Origin: Lewinellaceae bacterium
GTDB lineage: Bacteria > Bacteroidota > Bacteroidia > Chitinophagales > Saprospiraceae
DNA length: 64,000 bases
Reading direction: 5' to 3'
Assembly (NCBI GenBank): GCA_020636005.1
Contig: JACJYR010000005.1
Coordinates: 62,001 to 126,000, forward strand
The notes under the pieces are model-generated. The model did no database searches and was not told the DNA's origin. It was given only the letters and a program-made list of their open reading frames with translations. The position numbers were made by a program, and so were the translations under genes. Of the stretch, positions 49,954 to 59,159 are shown piece after piece (within the stretch, counting starts at the first letter, position 1; each line of letters starts with the position of its first letter).

Positions 49954-51360
49954 TTAGTGTTTCACCACGAACCTGCCCGTGAAAACTACTTTCTTTTTAG
50001 AAAAAACCTGTAGCGTGTAAAGGCCCGTCTGCAATGTGCTTACATTTATAGAATTGTCCACCAACTTACCGCTTTGCACCATTTTGCCATCCGAAGCAAC
50101 AACCTGATAGGTCGGCTTGCGGAGATCCGGCAGGTTTTCAATTTTCAAGATGCTGTCCGTAGGGTTTGGGTAAATATGCGGCAGGGTGGCCTCCACTTCC
50201 GAAGCGGAGGTGAAATCCACCCCCCCAAACAGCCACTGGTAAGCAGGCCCGAACTCCATTGCCCAAAATGCCTCGTTGTGATCGCCGTAAGGGGTGATTA
50301 CTTTTTTCAATTCCGTGCTCGTAAATCCGTTGCCCTGCAATACCATTTCCATGTGGTTGGCATCCTGTGCCACGGAGCCCTGGCCTTCATTTTGGCTGGC
50401 CACCATGTAAATTTTGAGGGGCTCCACTTTCGTCGTATTGGAACAAAAATCAAAAATTTCAGGGTTGAACCAAAAAGCAGGTGAAAGGATGCCGGCCTTG
50501 CTGATGTCTTCCTGGTATTCCATAATGCCGTATTGAGAGATGAGTGCCCCAAGGGAACTGCCCATAACTCCCGTATAATCCCGCCCGCTGAGGGTCCGGT
50601 AGTTGGCATCCACCTGGGGTTTTAGGGTAGTAACGATAAAATCCATATACTCGTCGCCTTCCCCTCCCGCATTGTAGGATGTGTTGACCCAAGGGGCATA
50701 CTCGTCGGCCCGGGAGGCCCCGCCGTTGTCAATGGCCACGACGATGCAGCCGTAGTCGCCCTGGCTAAACAGATTATTGAGGGTTTCGTCCACTTCCCAC
50801 TCCCCGGAAAAGCTGGTCGTCACATCAAAGAGGTTTTGGCCATCGTGCATGTAGAGCACCGGGTAATATTTTGAGGAAGTGCTGTAATCCGGGGGCAAGT
50901 AAATCCACACCCTGCGGCTTCGGTTCAGCTCCGGCATATAGAAGCTGTTGTCCAGCACAAAAACATTATCGGCTGCTGTGCCACCGCTCCCGGCGCTCAA
51001 ATCTTCCCAGGTGAGGATGCTGACTTCGATAGTCTGCGGCACACCATTGTAAGTGAAGGTCCGGTTGTCTAAAAAAGTGCCGTTGGCGTTGCCCTCCACG
51101 GTTGTCCAGCTATTGCTCCTTGTGAATTTGTACTCTATTAAACCAACGGGCGGGTTGATGGTAATCTGGCGGGTACCATCGCCGTTGTTGGTAAGGACAT
51201 AGTTGGGATCGCCGGGGTTCCAGTTTTGGAAACTGCCGGCAATGTACACATCATCGTTGGGCGGTGTGTTGACGGGCAGGGAAGTGACCTTGATGGTCAG
51301 TTGGGCAAAAAGCTGCCAGCTAAGGCAGGCAAATAAAAGGAGTAAGCGGAATTTCATCAT
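49954..51360 (-). CDS. Secreted esterase with starch-binding-like domain and T9SS tail
   Basis: 468 residues. Signal peptide (MMKFRLLLLFACLSWQLFAQ), then a CBM20/48-like beta domain (about 22-115) with PPNDDVYIAGSFQNWNPGD and GLIEYKFTRSNSWTTVEGN, then an esterase D alpha/beta-hydrolase domain (about 130-380). YYPVLYMHDGQNLFD opens the hydrolase; the nucleophile Ser is in GVMGSSLGALISQYG and the catalytic His probably in PYGDHNEAFWAMEF. A type A T9SS tail closes it (LPHIYPNPTDSILKIENL to FTGRFVVKH). Similar proteins are feruloyl or acetyl-xylan esterases and siderophore esterases; here the polysaccharide-binding domain points to a carbohydrate ester. Substrate inferred only. Confidence 0.88.
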   Translation of the reverse strand: MMKFRLLLLFACLSWQLFAQLTIKVTSLPVNTPPNDDVYIAGSFQNWNPGDPNYVLTNNGDGTRQITINPPVGLIEYKFTRSNSWTTVEGNANGTFLDNRTFTYNGVPQTIEVSILTWEDLSAGSGGTAADNVFVLDNSFYMPELNRSRRVWIYLPPDYSTSSKYYPVLYMHDGQNLFDVTTSFSGEWEVDETLNNLFSQGDYGCIVVAIDNGGASRADEYAPWVNTSYNAGGEGDEYMDFIVTTLKPQVDANYRTLSGRDYTGVMGSSLGALISQYGIMEYQEDISKAGILSPAFWFNPEIFDFCSNTTKVEPLKIYMVASQNEGQGSVAQDANHMEMVLQGNGFTSTELKKVITPYGDHNEAFWAMEFGPAYQWLFGGVDFTSASEVEATLPHIYPNPTDSILKIENLPDLRKPTYQVVASDGKMVQSGKLVDNSINVSTLQTGLYTLQVFSKKKVVFTGRFVVKH

Positions 51361-51404
51361 AAGATTGTATTAGTTTTTGTGGAAAATTGGTGAGGATAAA
51401 ATTT

Positions 51405-52502
51405 TCAAAGATTCATAATTGAGTGAAGGTTGGCCGTATTTTGCCGGAGCAGGTGATCGGCCAATACGAGGGCAGCCATTGCTTCTACGATAGGTACGGC
51501 ACGGGGGACGACGCAGGGATCGTGGCGGCCCTTGCCTTCCACTGTTACCTTTTCACCTGCTTCGTTCAAGGAATCCTGCGCCTGTACGATGGTGGCCACC
51601 GGCTTGAAGGCTGCACTAAAATAAATGTCCATGCCATTGGAAATGCCGCCCTGAATACCGCCGGAGTTGTTGGTACGGGTCGTGATTTTCCCCTCCAGGT
51701 TTTCAAAAACATCATTGTGTACAGAACCCCGCATGGCCACACTGCCAAAGCCACTCCCTATTTCAAAGCCCTTGCAGGCATTGATGCTGAGCATGGCTTT
51801 CCCCAAATCTGCATGAAGTTTGTCAAAAACAGGTTCGCCCAGGCCTGCAGGGCAGCCTTTTATCACACAGGATACCACGCCGCCGATGGTATCGCCTGCT
51901 TTGCGCACTTGCTTGATGAGGGCTTCCATTTGTTCGGCGGTAGCGGTATCGGGACAGCGCACGTCGTTCGTTTCAACCTGGGACAGGTCGAGTTCCTGGT
52001 AGTTTTTGGCCAGGGCCAATTCCCCAACCCTGCTGACAAAGGCCTGAATTTCGATGTTCAAATGTTTGAGCAACAGCTTTGCAATGGCTCCTGCTGCTAC
52101 CCTGGCTGCCGTTTCACGGGCAGAGGAGCGGCCCCCGCCACGGTAGTCCCGGATACCATACTTACTATAATAGGTGTAATCGGCATGGGAAGGGCGGAAT
52201 TTATCGGCGATATGTCCGTAATCCTTTGAGCGGGCATCTTCATTCTTGATCAACAGGGCGATGGGCATCCCGGTGGTTTTGCCCTCAAACACCCCCGATA
52301 GTATCTCTACCTGGTCGCTTTCTTTCCGCTGGGTGACTATACTGGACTGCCCGGGCCTGCGCCGGTCCATTTCCCGTTGGATATAATTTTCGTCTATTGC
52401 CACCCCGGCAGGACAGCCGTCAATAACGGCACCAATCGCCAGACCGTGCGATTCGCCAAAAGTGGTAATCCGGAAAACTTGTCCAAAGGTATTGCCAGCC
52501 AT
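51405..52502 (-). CDS. aroC: Chorismate synthase
   Basis: 365 residues, normal length. It catalyses the last shikimate-pathway step, 5-enolpyruvylshikimate-3-phosphate to chorismate, with reduced FMN. All signatures are present: GESHGLAIGAVIDGCPAG near the N-terminus, RRPGQSSIVTQRKESDQVEI, KYGIRDYRGGGRSSARETAA, the late NNSGGIQGGISNGMDI and GRHDPCVVPRAVPIVEAMAA. It follows a possible -7 element at 52561-52568 and is not linked to other aromatic-pathway genes here. Confidence 0.97.
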   Translation of the reverse strand: MAGNTFGQVFRITTFGESHGLAIGAVIDGCPAGVAIDENYIQREMDRRRPGQSSIVTQRKESDQVEILSGVFEGKTTGMPIALLIKNEDARSKDYGHIADKFRPSHADYTYYSKYGIRDYRGGGRSSARETAARVAAGAIAKLLLKHLNIEIQAFVSRVGELALAKNYQELDLSQVETNDVRCPDTATAEQMEALIKQVRKAGDTIGGVVSCVIKGCPAGLGEPVFDKLHADLGKAMLSINACKGFEIGSGFGSVAMRGSVHNDVFENLEGKITTRTNNSGGIQGGISNGMDIYFSAAFKPVATIVQAQDSLNEAGEKVTVEGKGRHDPCVVPRAVPIVEAMAALVLADHLLRQNTANLHSIMNL

Positions 52503-52560
52503 GCAGGGGAAATTGTACTGGGCGTTTGGTTACTTACAGGTGTGTTTATAGAAAGGAGGG

Positions 52561-52568
52561 CAAATGTA
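52561..52568 (-). promoter_or_regulatory. Candidate -7 element of aroC
   Basis: TACATTTG on the minus strand, an exact TAnnTTTG match, 58 bp upstream of the aroC ATG. Confidence 0.45.
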
Positions 52569-52603
52569 AAAGAATTTTCGGATGCAGGTAGGATATGGCC
52601 AGA

Positions 52604-53149
52604 TTACATGACACAGCATTGAATGAGGCGGTCATAATCAGGCCGCTCGGCGGCATGCCGGTGAATAAACCGATCTTTTATCTCTCCATCCTGCAGCACA
52701 AAAACGCCAGGCATCTGGGTGGAGTCGCCTAATTTTTTGGCCAGTTCCAGTTCGTAGCCTTTTTGGGCTTTCAATTTATAGCCCCTCATCCAGGTATGTA
52801 GGCCATACAATTGGGTGAAAGTGCCACGGTGTAAACCAAAAGCCGCATAAAATCGCTGAGTGGGGTCGCAAACGAAAGTGATGCCGTCGAGGTTGAATTT
52901 GTGAAAATATTCGATGGCCGTTGCATCGTCGGCCATGTGAACAAAGACGATGTGGATGCCGCTCTTTTCGAAGCTTTTGCGCTTGTCGGCAATGTCCGCC
53001 AGGGCTTCTTTGCAGAAAACACAGCCAAAATGGCGCAGGAACATCAGCAAGACAGGGCTTTGAAAGGAGAGCGCTTTCAGGGAGTCGCCGCTATTAGTGA
53101 CCATTTCTTCCAAAACATCGAGATCTGTTTCTATCATGTCTGGATACAT
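52604..53149 (-). CDS. Peroxiredoxin-like protein (AhpC/TSA_2 family)
   Basis: About 181 residues from the ATG at 53149 (a TTG one codon earlier and an ATG at 53137 are alternatives). Thioredoxin fold with SPVLLMFLRHFGCVFCKEAL, where the CxxC pair is FGCVFCKE, followed by GIHIVFVHMADDATAIEYF and FVCDPTQRFYAAFGLHRG. Family members reduce peroxides or act as redox-linked proteins of unknown substrate. It lies upstream of aroC on the same strand, but a possible aroC promoter lies between them. Confidence 0.82.
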   Translation of the reverse strand: MYPDMIETDLDVLEEMVTNSGDSLKALSFQSPVLLMFLRHFGCVFCKEALADIADKRKSFEKSGIHIVFVHMADDATAIEYFHKFNLDGITFVCDPTQRFYAAFGLHRGTFTQLYGLHTWMRGYKLKAQKGYELELAKKLGDSTQMPGVFVLQDGEIKDRFIHRHAAERPDYDRLIQCCVM

Positions 53150-53327
53150 CAATTGAAGAATTTTGCAAAAAACAACAAGAATTGGAAAGGGTTTAAAATG
53201 CCCTTTACTATTGGTCTGTTGCTTTCAACAGTTTTGTGGCTTTTGCCGTGCCTTTCCCGACACGGGCCCAGGGCAAATTTGAAATTTTTATTTCTTTTTT
53301 GAATTACCATTTTCAAAGCCTGCCTCC

Positions 53328-53335
53328 TACCTTTG
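53328..53335 (+). promoter_or_regulatory. Candidate -7 element of the GH97 gene
   Basis: TACCTTTG, an exact TAnnTTTG match, 65 bp upstream of the ATG at 53400. A TTTG at 53298-53301 could be the -33, with a spacing slightly longer than usual. Confidence 0.45.
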
Positions 53336-53399
53336 GCGTATTACCCTCTTGGGGACACAGGATTTTTTTCTTCTTTTTAAACAAAAAATACTCACTGAT

Positions 53400-55511
53400 A
53401 TGCAAAAAAACTATTTACTATGGTTAGCCTTGATGGCAATGACAGCCTGCCAATCTCCGACAGCTTCCAAGATACCTCAAATTGATTCCCCTGGAAAAAC
53501 TGTACGGGTGGAATTCAACTTGACAGCATCCGGCCAGCCAGGTTACAAAGTTTCATTCAATGGCAAAGAGGTCATTGGCCAGTCGCTGCTCGGCCTCGAC
53601 ATCCAGGGCCAAAATTTCAGGGACGGTTTTAAAATAACCAGCCAAAGCGAGCGCAGCTACGATCAAACCTGGAAGCCCCCCTATGGGGAAGTGGCTGAAA
53701 TCCGGGAGCATTTCAATGAAATGACCATTCAGCTTGAAAACGCCGACAAACACAAAATGTCCATTATTTTCAAAGCCTTCGACGACGGCGTTGGCTTCCG
53801 CTATGAAATACCGGCCCAAGACGGCCTCGACTCCATCACTGTGAACGACGAATTGACCGAGTTCCAAATGACCGGCGACCACAAAACCTGGTGGATACCT
53901 GGTGATTGGGACAGCAACGAGCATGTTTATACCACCTCCAAAACCAGCGAGATAGACGCCACGCCCTACAACGAAGCACCAACCCCCATCCATACACAAC
54001 ACATCGTAGATGTTTATTCTGTGCAAACCCCGCTGGCCATGCAAATGGCCGATGGCACCCACCTGGTCATCCACGAGGCCGCTTTATGGGATTATCCTGC
54101 CATGCAACTGCACATCAATAGAGAAAGTTTGAAATACATAGCTGCGTTGGTGCCTTCTGCCAAGGCCCCGGTTAAAAGCGTAAACAAACTGCCTTTTAAA
54201 ACCCCCTGGCGTTCCATCCTCACCGCAAAGAATGCAGCAGGCATCATTGATTCCAAGCTGACCCTCAATCTAAACGACCCCAGCGCCATCGGCGACGCTT
54301 CCTGGGTGAAACCCACCAAGTACGTGGGCATCTGGTGGGAAATGCACGTGGGCATCAGCACGTGGGATATGTACGGCTTGCAGGACATGAGCTCGGCCAC
54401 GAACAGAAAACCTTCCGGCAAACACGGAGCCACCACTGAAAACACCAAGCGCTATATTGATTTTGCGGCCAAACATGGCTTCGACGGGGTGCTGGTGGAA
54501 GGCTGGAACGTCGGTTGGGAGGACTGGTTCGGCAAGTGGATTGACTCGGTGTTCAGCTTTACCACGCCCTACCCTGATTACGACATCGAATTTTTATCAA
54601 AATATGCCAAGGAAAAAGGGGTGAAAATCATCATGCACCACGAGACCTCTTCAGCCGTGACCAACTACGAAAGCCAAATGGAGGCTGCCTACCAGTTTAT
54701 GATTGACCACGGCATGGATGCCGTAAAGACCGGCTACGTCGGCAAGATCATCCCGCGGGGGGAAATGCACGATGGACAATGGATGGTGAACCATTACCGG
54801 CGGGTAGCGGAGGCAACAGCGAAGCATAAAATCATGCTCAACTCCCACGAATCCGTGCGGCCCACTGGTTGGTCACGTACCTATCCGAACTGGTTTTCGG
54901 CGGAGGCGGCCCGGGGCAACGAGTTCAATGCCTGGAGCCTGGGCAACCCGCCTGAACACGAGACCATCATGCCTTTTACCCGTATCCAGGGCGGCGGGTT
55001 CGACTATACCCCGGGCATTTTTGAGACCCGCATGAGCGCTTATGATCCTAAAAAAACAGAGGTTGTACATACGACGGTTGCAAAACAGCTTGCCCTCTAT
55101 GTCACTATGTACAGCCCCCTGCAAATGGCCGCCGACCTGCCACAGAATTACGAAAAACGCCTCGACGTTTTTCAGTTTATCAAAGATGTGCCAGTGGACT
55201 GGAAGGACACCAAAGTGCTGCACGCCGCCATCGGCGACCATATCGGACTGGCCCGTTTGGACAAAAACTCCGACAATTGGTTCATCGGCAGCATCACCGA
55301 CGAAGAAGCCCGAAACTTTGATTTGAAACTGGATTTCCTGACGGATGGGAAAAATTACGAAGCAACCATTTATGAAGATGGCGAAGGAGCAGATTGGAAG
55401 GCAAACCCATACCCGGTCAACATCAGGAAGGTGGAGGTGAAAAAAGGGGATGTTTTGCCCATAAAATTAGCCCCGGGTGGTGGTACTGCGATAGCTGTTT
55501 TTGCGAAATAA
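53400..55511 (+). CDS. Glycoside hydrolase family 97 lipoprotein
   Basis: 703 residues from the ATG at 53400 (MQKNYLLWLALMAMTACQS, with lipobox MTAC). The frame is open 17 codons further. N-terminal beta-sandwich (about 30-280), TIM barrel (about 290-560, with YVGIWWEMHVGISTWDMYG and GFDGVLVEGWNVGWEDWFG) and C-terminal beta domain. Glutamates in KIIMHHETSSAV and in SHESVRPTGWSRTYPNWF with EAARGNEF occupy the places of the inverting alpha-glucosidase branch (SusB type); the retaining branch has an Asp nucleophile instead. It would release glucose from starch-type oligosaccharides at the cell surface or in the periplasm. No Sus receptor genes are adjacent. Confidence 0.92.
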   Translation: MQKNYLLWLALMAMTACQSPTASKIPQIDSPGKTVRVEFNLTASGQPGYKVSFNGKEVIGQSLLGLDIQGQNFRDGFKITSQSERSYDQTWKPPYGEVAEIREHFNEMTIQLENADKHKMSIIFKAFDDGVGFRYEIPAQDGLDSITVNDELTEFQMTGDHKTWWIPGDWDSNEHVYTTSKTSEIDATPYNEAPTPIHTQHIVDVYSVQTPLAMQMADGTHLVIHEAALWDYPAMQLHINRESLKYIAALVPSAKAPVKSVNKLPFKTPWRSILTAKNAAGIIDSKLTLNLNDPSAIGDASWVKPTKYVGIWWEMHVGISTWDMYGLQDMSSATNRKPSGKHGATTENTKRYIDFAAKHGFDGVLVEGWNVGWEDWFGKWIDSVFSFTTPYPDYDIEFLSKYAKEKGVKIIMHHETSSAVTNYESQMEAAYQFMIDHGMDAVKTGYVGKIIPRGEMHDGQWMVNHYRRVAEATAKHKIMLNSHESVRPTGWSRTYPNWFSAEAARGNEFNAWSLGNPPEHETIMPFTRIQGGGFDYTPGIFETRMSAYDPKKTEVVHTTVAKQLALYVTMYSPLQMAADLPQNYEKRLDVFQFIKDVPVDWKDTKVLHAAIGDHIGLARLDKNSDNWFIGSITDEEARNFDLKLDFLTDGKNYEATIYEDGEGADWKANPYPVNIRKVEVKKGDVLPIKLAPGGGTAIAVFAK

Positions 55512-55519
55512 TGAAGGCG

Positions 55520-55573
55520 AAAGGCAGACGGCCAACGGCACAAATTTTAAAGTGCCTGCCGTCTGCCGTCCAC
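55520..55573. repeat. Imperfect ACGGC-type hairpin between convergent genes
   Basis: GGCAGACGGCCAACGGCAC on the left is answered by GTGCCTGCCGTCTGCCGTCC on the right. It lies between the convergent ends of GH97 and pepT and could terminate both. Belongs to the short-repeat hairpin class. Confidence 0.55.
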
Positions 55574-55579
55574 CAATTT

Positions 55580-56827
55580 TCAAGCCTTCTCCTCCCATAT
55601 CATGCCCAGGTGGATAATCGTCGCCACGGCTTTTTCCATATCCTGTACAGAGACCCACTCCTGCTTGGAATGAAAGGCATGTTCTCCGGCAAAAATATTG
55701 GGACATGGCAGGCCCATGAAAGATAACCTGGAGCCATCCGTGCCCCCCCGAATGCTGGACCGGTTGGGTTTCAGGCCTGCCCGCTGGATGGCCTCCACCG
55801 CATAATCTACTACCTGCGGGTGCTGGTCGAGCACTTTTTTCATGTTGCGGTACTGCTCCACGATCTTAAGTTCAGCGGTGGAGTTCGGGTATTTTTTAAG
55901 GACTTTGTTCATTATTTTCCGCAGCACTTCTTCGTGCTCCTTCAGTTTTTCATCCGTGAAATCACGGATGATGAAGCGGATGCTTGTTTTTTCGAGCATA
56001 CCTTCGATGACGACTGGATGGATAAAGCCTTCCCTGCCCTCGGTGGTTTCAGGCGACAGTTTGTCTTTGGGCAATGAGGCGATGATTTCAGCAGCAATTT
56101 TCATGGAGTTTTCCATTTTTCCCTTGGCAAAGCCGGGATGGACGCTAACCCCCTGAATGGAGATGGTTGCCCCATCAGCTGAAAAGGTTTCGTCTTCCAG
56201 GGAACCGGCTGCTTCTCCATCCACCGTGTAGCAAAAGCTGGCGCCCAACTTTTTCAGGTTCAGCTTATCCACACCGCGCCCGATTTCCTCATCGGGCGTA
56301 AAAAGTATTTTGATGTCGCCGTGCCTGGCTTCCGGATGGGTCATAAAAAAATGGGCAGCGTCCATGATTTCCGCCAGCCCGGCCTTGTTATCGGCCCCGA
56401 GCAGGGTCGTGCCACTTGCAGTCACAATATCGTTCCCGATTTGATCTTTCAGGTGTGGATGGTCTTTTGCCCGTATGATTTGGGTGGGGTCATCGGGCAA
56501 AACAATGTCTTTTCCCTGGTAGTTCTTGTGGACAATGGGCTTGACGCCTTCACCGCTGCAATCGGGCGCCGTGTCCATGTGGGAGCAGAAACAAATAACA
56601 GGGACTTTTTTCTGCGTATTGGAAGGGATGGTAGCGTACACATAGCAATGTTTGTCCAATTTGGCATCGGTGATGCCCATCGCCTTCAGCTCTTTCACCA
56701 GCAGTTTGCCCAGGTTTTTTTGTTTTTCTGTCGAAGGATGGGTTTTTGAATCGGGGTCGGATTGCGTATCAATTTTCACGTATCGCAGGAAACGGTCAAG
56801 CACCGTATGGTCAATTTTTAAGTCCAT
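55580..56827 (-). CDS. pepT: Peptidase T (tripeptidase)
   Basis: 415 residues, M20 family, normal length. It cleaves the N-terminal residue from tripeptides in the cytoplasm. Two-zinc site: ICFCSHMDTAPDCSGEG (His, Asp), TLLGADNKAGLAEIMDA (bridging Asp), LFTPDEEIGRGVDKL (Glu-Glu), CYTVDGEAAGSLEDETF (Asp) and IFAGEHAFHSKQEWVS (His). The GGTDGSRLSFMGLPCPN block is also diagnostic for PepT. Stand-alone gene with no signal peptide. Confidence 0.96.
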   Translation of the reverse strand: MDLKIDHTVLDRFLRYVKIDTQSDPDSKTHPSTEKQKNLGKLLVKELKAMGITDAKLDKHCYVYATIPSNTQKKVPVICFCSHMDTAPDCSGEGVKPIVHKNYQGKDIVLPDDPTQIIRAKDHPHLKDQIGNDIVTASGTTLLGADNKAGLAEIMDAAHFFMTHPEARHGDIKILFTPDEEIGRGVDKLNLKKLGASFCYTVDGEAAGSLEDETFSADGATISIQGVSVHPGFAKGKMENSMKIAAEIIASLPKDKLSPETTEGREGFIHPVVIEGMLEKTSIRFIIRDFTDEKLKEHEEVLRKIMNKVLKKYPNSTAELKIVEQYRNMKKVLDQHPQVVDYAVEAIQRAGLKPNRSSIRGGTDGSRLSFMGLPCPNIFAGEHAFHSKQEWVSVQDMEKAVATIIHLGMIWEEKA

Positions 56828-57239
56828 CGAAATCAGTATTTTATAGGTTGAGGAAATGAATGTTTAGAACAAACAAACAGCCTAACTTGGAATTGGCATC
56901 AAAACGAGAAGCCCGCTCGTTTTATCCAAAACATTCCTTTTCCAGGATATTTCACGTTAACAAAATTTTAAACAGGACAAAAGCATCGTTCCCGCCAAAG
57001 TATTCGTTTTCCGGGCAAAATTAAAAGCAGACAACTATTTATTTTTGTGCCTTCCGGAATGAACAAAAACAAATAGTGACCGCTTAAAGCTTTTAAAGTC
57101 TCAGGCAAAAACCACAGTTTGACAAGTTCCCTCAGTTTGACGGGCCAACCAACTAACAAGGCCAGAAACCAAGCAGTCAATCCCCCGGTTCTTTCAAACT
57201 TCACCAACCATAATTTTTTAAACTAAACCATTTTCCAAC
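56828..57239. other. Divergent intergenic region with candidate promoter
   Basis: 412 bp without a convincing gene. TATTTTTG at 57040-57047 matches the -7 consensus on the plus strand and could drive the lipoprotein gene at 57240, with a leader of about 185 nt. Confidence 0.4.
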
Positions 57240-58202
57240 ATGAAAAAAATTCTTTGGATTTTCGCAAGTGCAATCCTGCTCTCTAACCTGTTTATATCTA
57301 CGGGTTGTGGCGACGACACAACTACAACGAAGTTAGGCCCTCTGGTATCCGTTACGTCTAGTGCATCCCTCACCGTCGAACCGGGTGCAGAATATACTGT
57401 GACCGTTAAAGGTGAAAAAGGGGACGGCGCACTTTCTTCCCTGAAAATTCAGGAGGACGGCGCACTGATCAGCATTGACCGGGTGGTTGATGTGGACAAC
57501 ACCGGTGGAGGAAGCAACTCCAACCTCGTCACTGGAACATCTGTTGATGGTTTCACCTGGGATATCAAACTTGAAGCTCCGGCTGCAGAAGCAGACTACA
57601 CCATTACATTCATTCTCGAGGACGCCAATGGCTTGACGGACAATGTGGATGTTGCCTTGACGGTCAAAAAAGCTGCTACGGCACTGACCAATACCATCAA
57701 GGGCAGTAACATCCAGCTTTGGAACCAGGCAGGCCCTGCTGGCCGTGGTGGCATTGACCTGGACGATGGTTCATCCACCGGCACCAAGTTGAGCAACTCC
57801 GGCGACCCCACCATTGACCAATCCTACCTGGATGCAGAATTGCGCGACATGGGCATAGACTCTTTGGCTGGCTCAGGCGACAACTGGCGCCGCCGGGTGG
57901 CCAGCATCAACGGCACCAATGTCCGTTTTGCAGGCAACACTAGCTCTTTGACCGATTTCAATTTCGACAACATCGTGTCAAAAGAAGCGGTGAAAGACCT
58001 CTATGACAAAGCTACCGATCTCAGCGCTACCCTGCCCAACTGGGGATCTTTCAAAGTAAGCAACAAAGTGGCGGAAGGCGATATTTTTGTGGTCTATAAA
58101 TCCTCCAACAGTACCTACTACCTGGTAGTGGTCAACAGTATCGTTGAAACCACGACATTGGCGGACAACACTGACCATTATGTTGTTTCCATTAAGTATT
58201 GA
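57240..58202 (+). CDS. Hypothetical lipoprotein with Ig-like domain
   Basis: 320 residues with lipoprotein signal MKKILWIFASAILLSNLFIS and lipobox STGC. After an acidic linker the first half (about 35-145) looks like an Ig-like beta domain: SASLTVEPGAEYTVTVKGEK and DYTITFILEDANGLTDNVDV. The second half (about 150-320) is a separate domain with IQLWNQAGPAGRGGIDLDDG and FVVYKSSNSTYYLVVVNSIV, seen in surface lipoproteins of this phylum but without assigned function. Strong terminator downstream. Confidence 0.75.
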   Translation: MKKILWIFASAILLSNLFISTGCGDDTTTTKLGPLVSVTSSASLTVEPGAEYTVTVKGEKGDGALSSLKIQEDGALISIDRVVDVDNTGGGSNSNLVTGTSVDGFTWDIKLEAPAAEADYTITFILEDANGLTDNVDVALTVKKAATALTNTIKGSNIQLWNQAGPAGRGGIDLDDGSSTGTKLSNSGDPTIDQSYLDAELRDMGIDSLAGSGDNWRRRVASINGTNVRFAGNTSSLTDFNFDNIVSKEAVKDLYDKATDLSATLPNWGSFKVSNKVAEGDIFVVYKSSNSTYYLVVVNSIVETTTLADNTDHYVVSIKY

Positions 58203-58221
58203 TTCTTTCCATGCTTTCTGA

Positions 58222-58257
58222 AAAATGGCATCCCTCATCTTCGAGGGGTGCCATTTT
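58222..58257 (+). terminator. Rho-independent terminator
   Basis: AAATGGCATCCCTC pairs with GAGGGGTGCCATTT (one G-T pair) around a 6-nt loop, followed by T-rich sequence. Confidence 0.85.
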
Positions 58258-58370
58258 CTATTTAACAACCCATTAACACTTGTTCCTTCCTCATTAACAG
58301 GGGCTTGCGATGGGTTTGGCATAAATTTGCAGTGCATTTACGGGAAAAATCCCAATTGGCATTTTTTCCT

Positions 58371-58378
58371 TATTTTTG
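58371..58378 (+). promoter_or_regulatory. Candidate -7 element of the DUF1573 gene
   Basis: TATTTTTG, exact TAnnTTTG match, 52 bp upstream of the ATG at 58430. A second match, TAAATTTG, is at 58322-58329. Confidence 0.45.
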
Positions 58379-58429
58379 CACTCCTTTTCCTCGCAACAAA
58401 TTTCATCTCATCATTAAAACTTGTTAAAG

Positions 58430-58996
58430 ATGTTGAAGCAAATTAAAATTGGATTCCTCACTGTTCTTACTATGGCCTTCCTGGCAAGCTGCCAGAGCGA
58501 TGGTGCCCGTGACCAGGCCGTTCAAGCCGCCGCAGGCTCCGAAGGCACTGCTGCCACTGACCCATCCGCCACGCCTGCCGCTCCTGGCCAGGTAGCCCCC
58601 ACGCCCAATGCTGCCGAACCTGCAGCCCCCGTTGGGCCAACCACTTCCATCCAGTTCCCGGAGACCGAATTCAACTTCGGCAAAGTGAAGGCTGGTGAAA
58701 AAGTGCGCCATGAATACAAATTCAAAAACACAGGAAAAGAGCCGCTTATCATCAGCAATGCCAAGGGCAGCTGCGGATGTACGGTGCCTGAGTGGCCTAA
58801 AGAGCCTATCCCCGTAGGCGGCGAGGGTTCTATTATGGTTCAATTTGACAGCAAAGGCAAAAGTGGCAACCAAACCAAGCAGGTGACCATCACTGCCAAC
58901 ACAGATCCGCCCCAGTCTATCATCTACATCAAGGGCGAAGTGATGCCCGACCCAGATGCTAAACCAGCGGAGCCAAACGTTCAAGTGAACAAGTAA
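58430..58996 (+). CDS. DUF1573 lipoprotein
   Basis: 188 residues from the ATG at 58430 (MLKQIKIGFLTVLTMAFLAS, then CQS); the TTG at 58421 is less likely. After the lipobox comes a Pro/Ala-rich linker of about 55 residues, then one DUF1573 beta domain: FPETEFNFGKVKAGEKVRHE, FKNTGKEPLIISNAKGSCGC and QVTITANTDPPQSIIYIKGE. DUF1573 proteins are very common periplasmic or outer-membrane lipoproteins in Bacteroidota; the fold resembles Ig/ASH domains and the function is unknown. Monocistronic, with its own promoter element and terminator. Confidence 0.92.
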   Translation: MLKQIKIGFLTVLTMAFLASCQSDGARDQAVQAAAGSEGTAATDPSATPAAPGQVAPTPNAAEPAAPVGPTTSIQFPETEFNFGKVKAGEKVRHEYKFKNTGKEPLIISNAKGSCGCTVPEWPKEPIPVGGEGSIMVQFDSKGKSGNQTKQVTITANTDPPQSIIYIKGEVMPDPDAKPAEPNVQVNK

Positions 58997-59019
58997 ATTC
59001 CTAAGATATTTTGAAGGAA

Positions 59020-59057
59020 AGCCTGCACCTGCTAAACATGGTGCAGGCTTTTTTTAT
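59020..59057 (+). terminator. Rho-independent terminator of the DUF1573 gene
   Basis: AGCCTGCACC (59020-59029) pairs with GGTGCAGGCT (59040-59049), followed by a run of T. Confidence 0.9.
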
Positions 59058-59159
59058 TTACTTTCTTTGCTGATGCAATAATTGGCAACAGGGAAATAGG
59101 CCGGGACACAAAAAGGCCGTCACAAAAGCCAATTTCAACTTCACAACCCGTCAAAAAAA

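Noticed and set aside
56968..57207. 79-codon minus-strand open frame between pepT and the lipoprotein gene
   Set aside because: Hydrophobic patchy translation without a start context; it lies over the candidate promoter of the lipoprotein gene.
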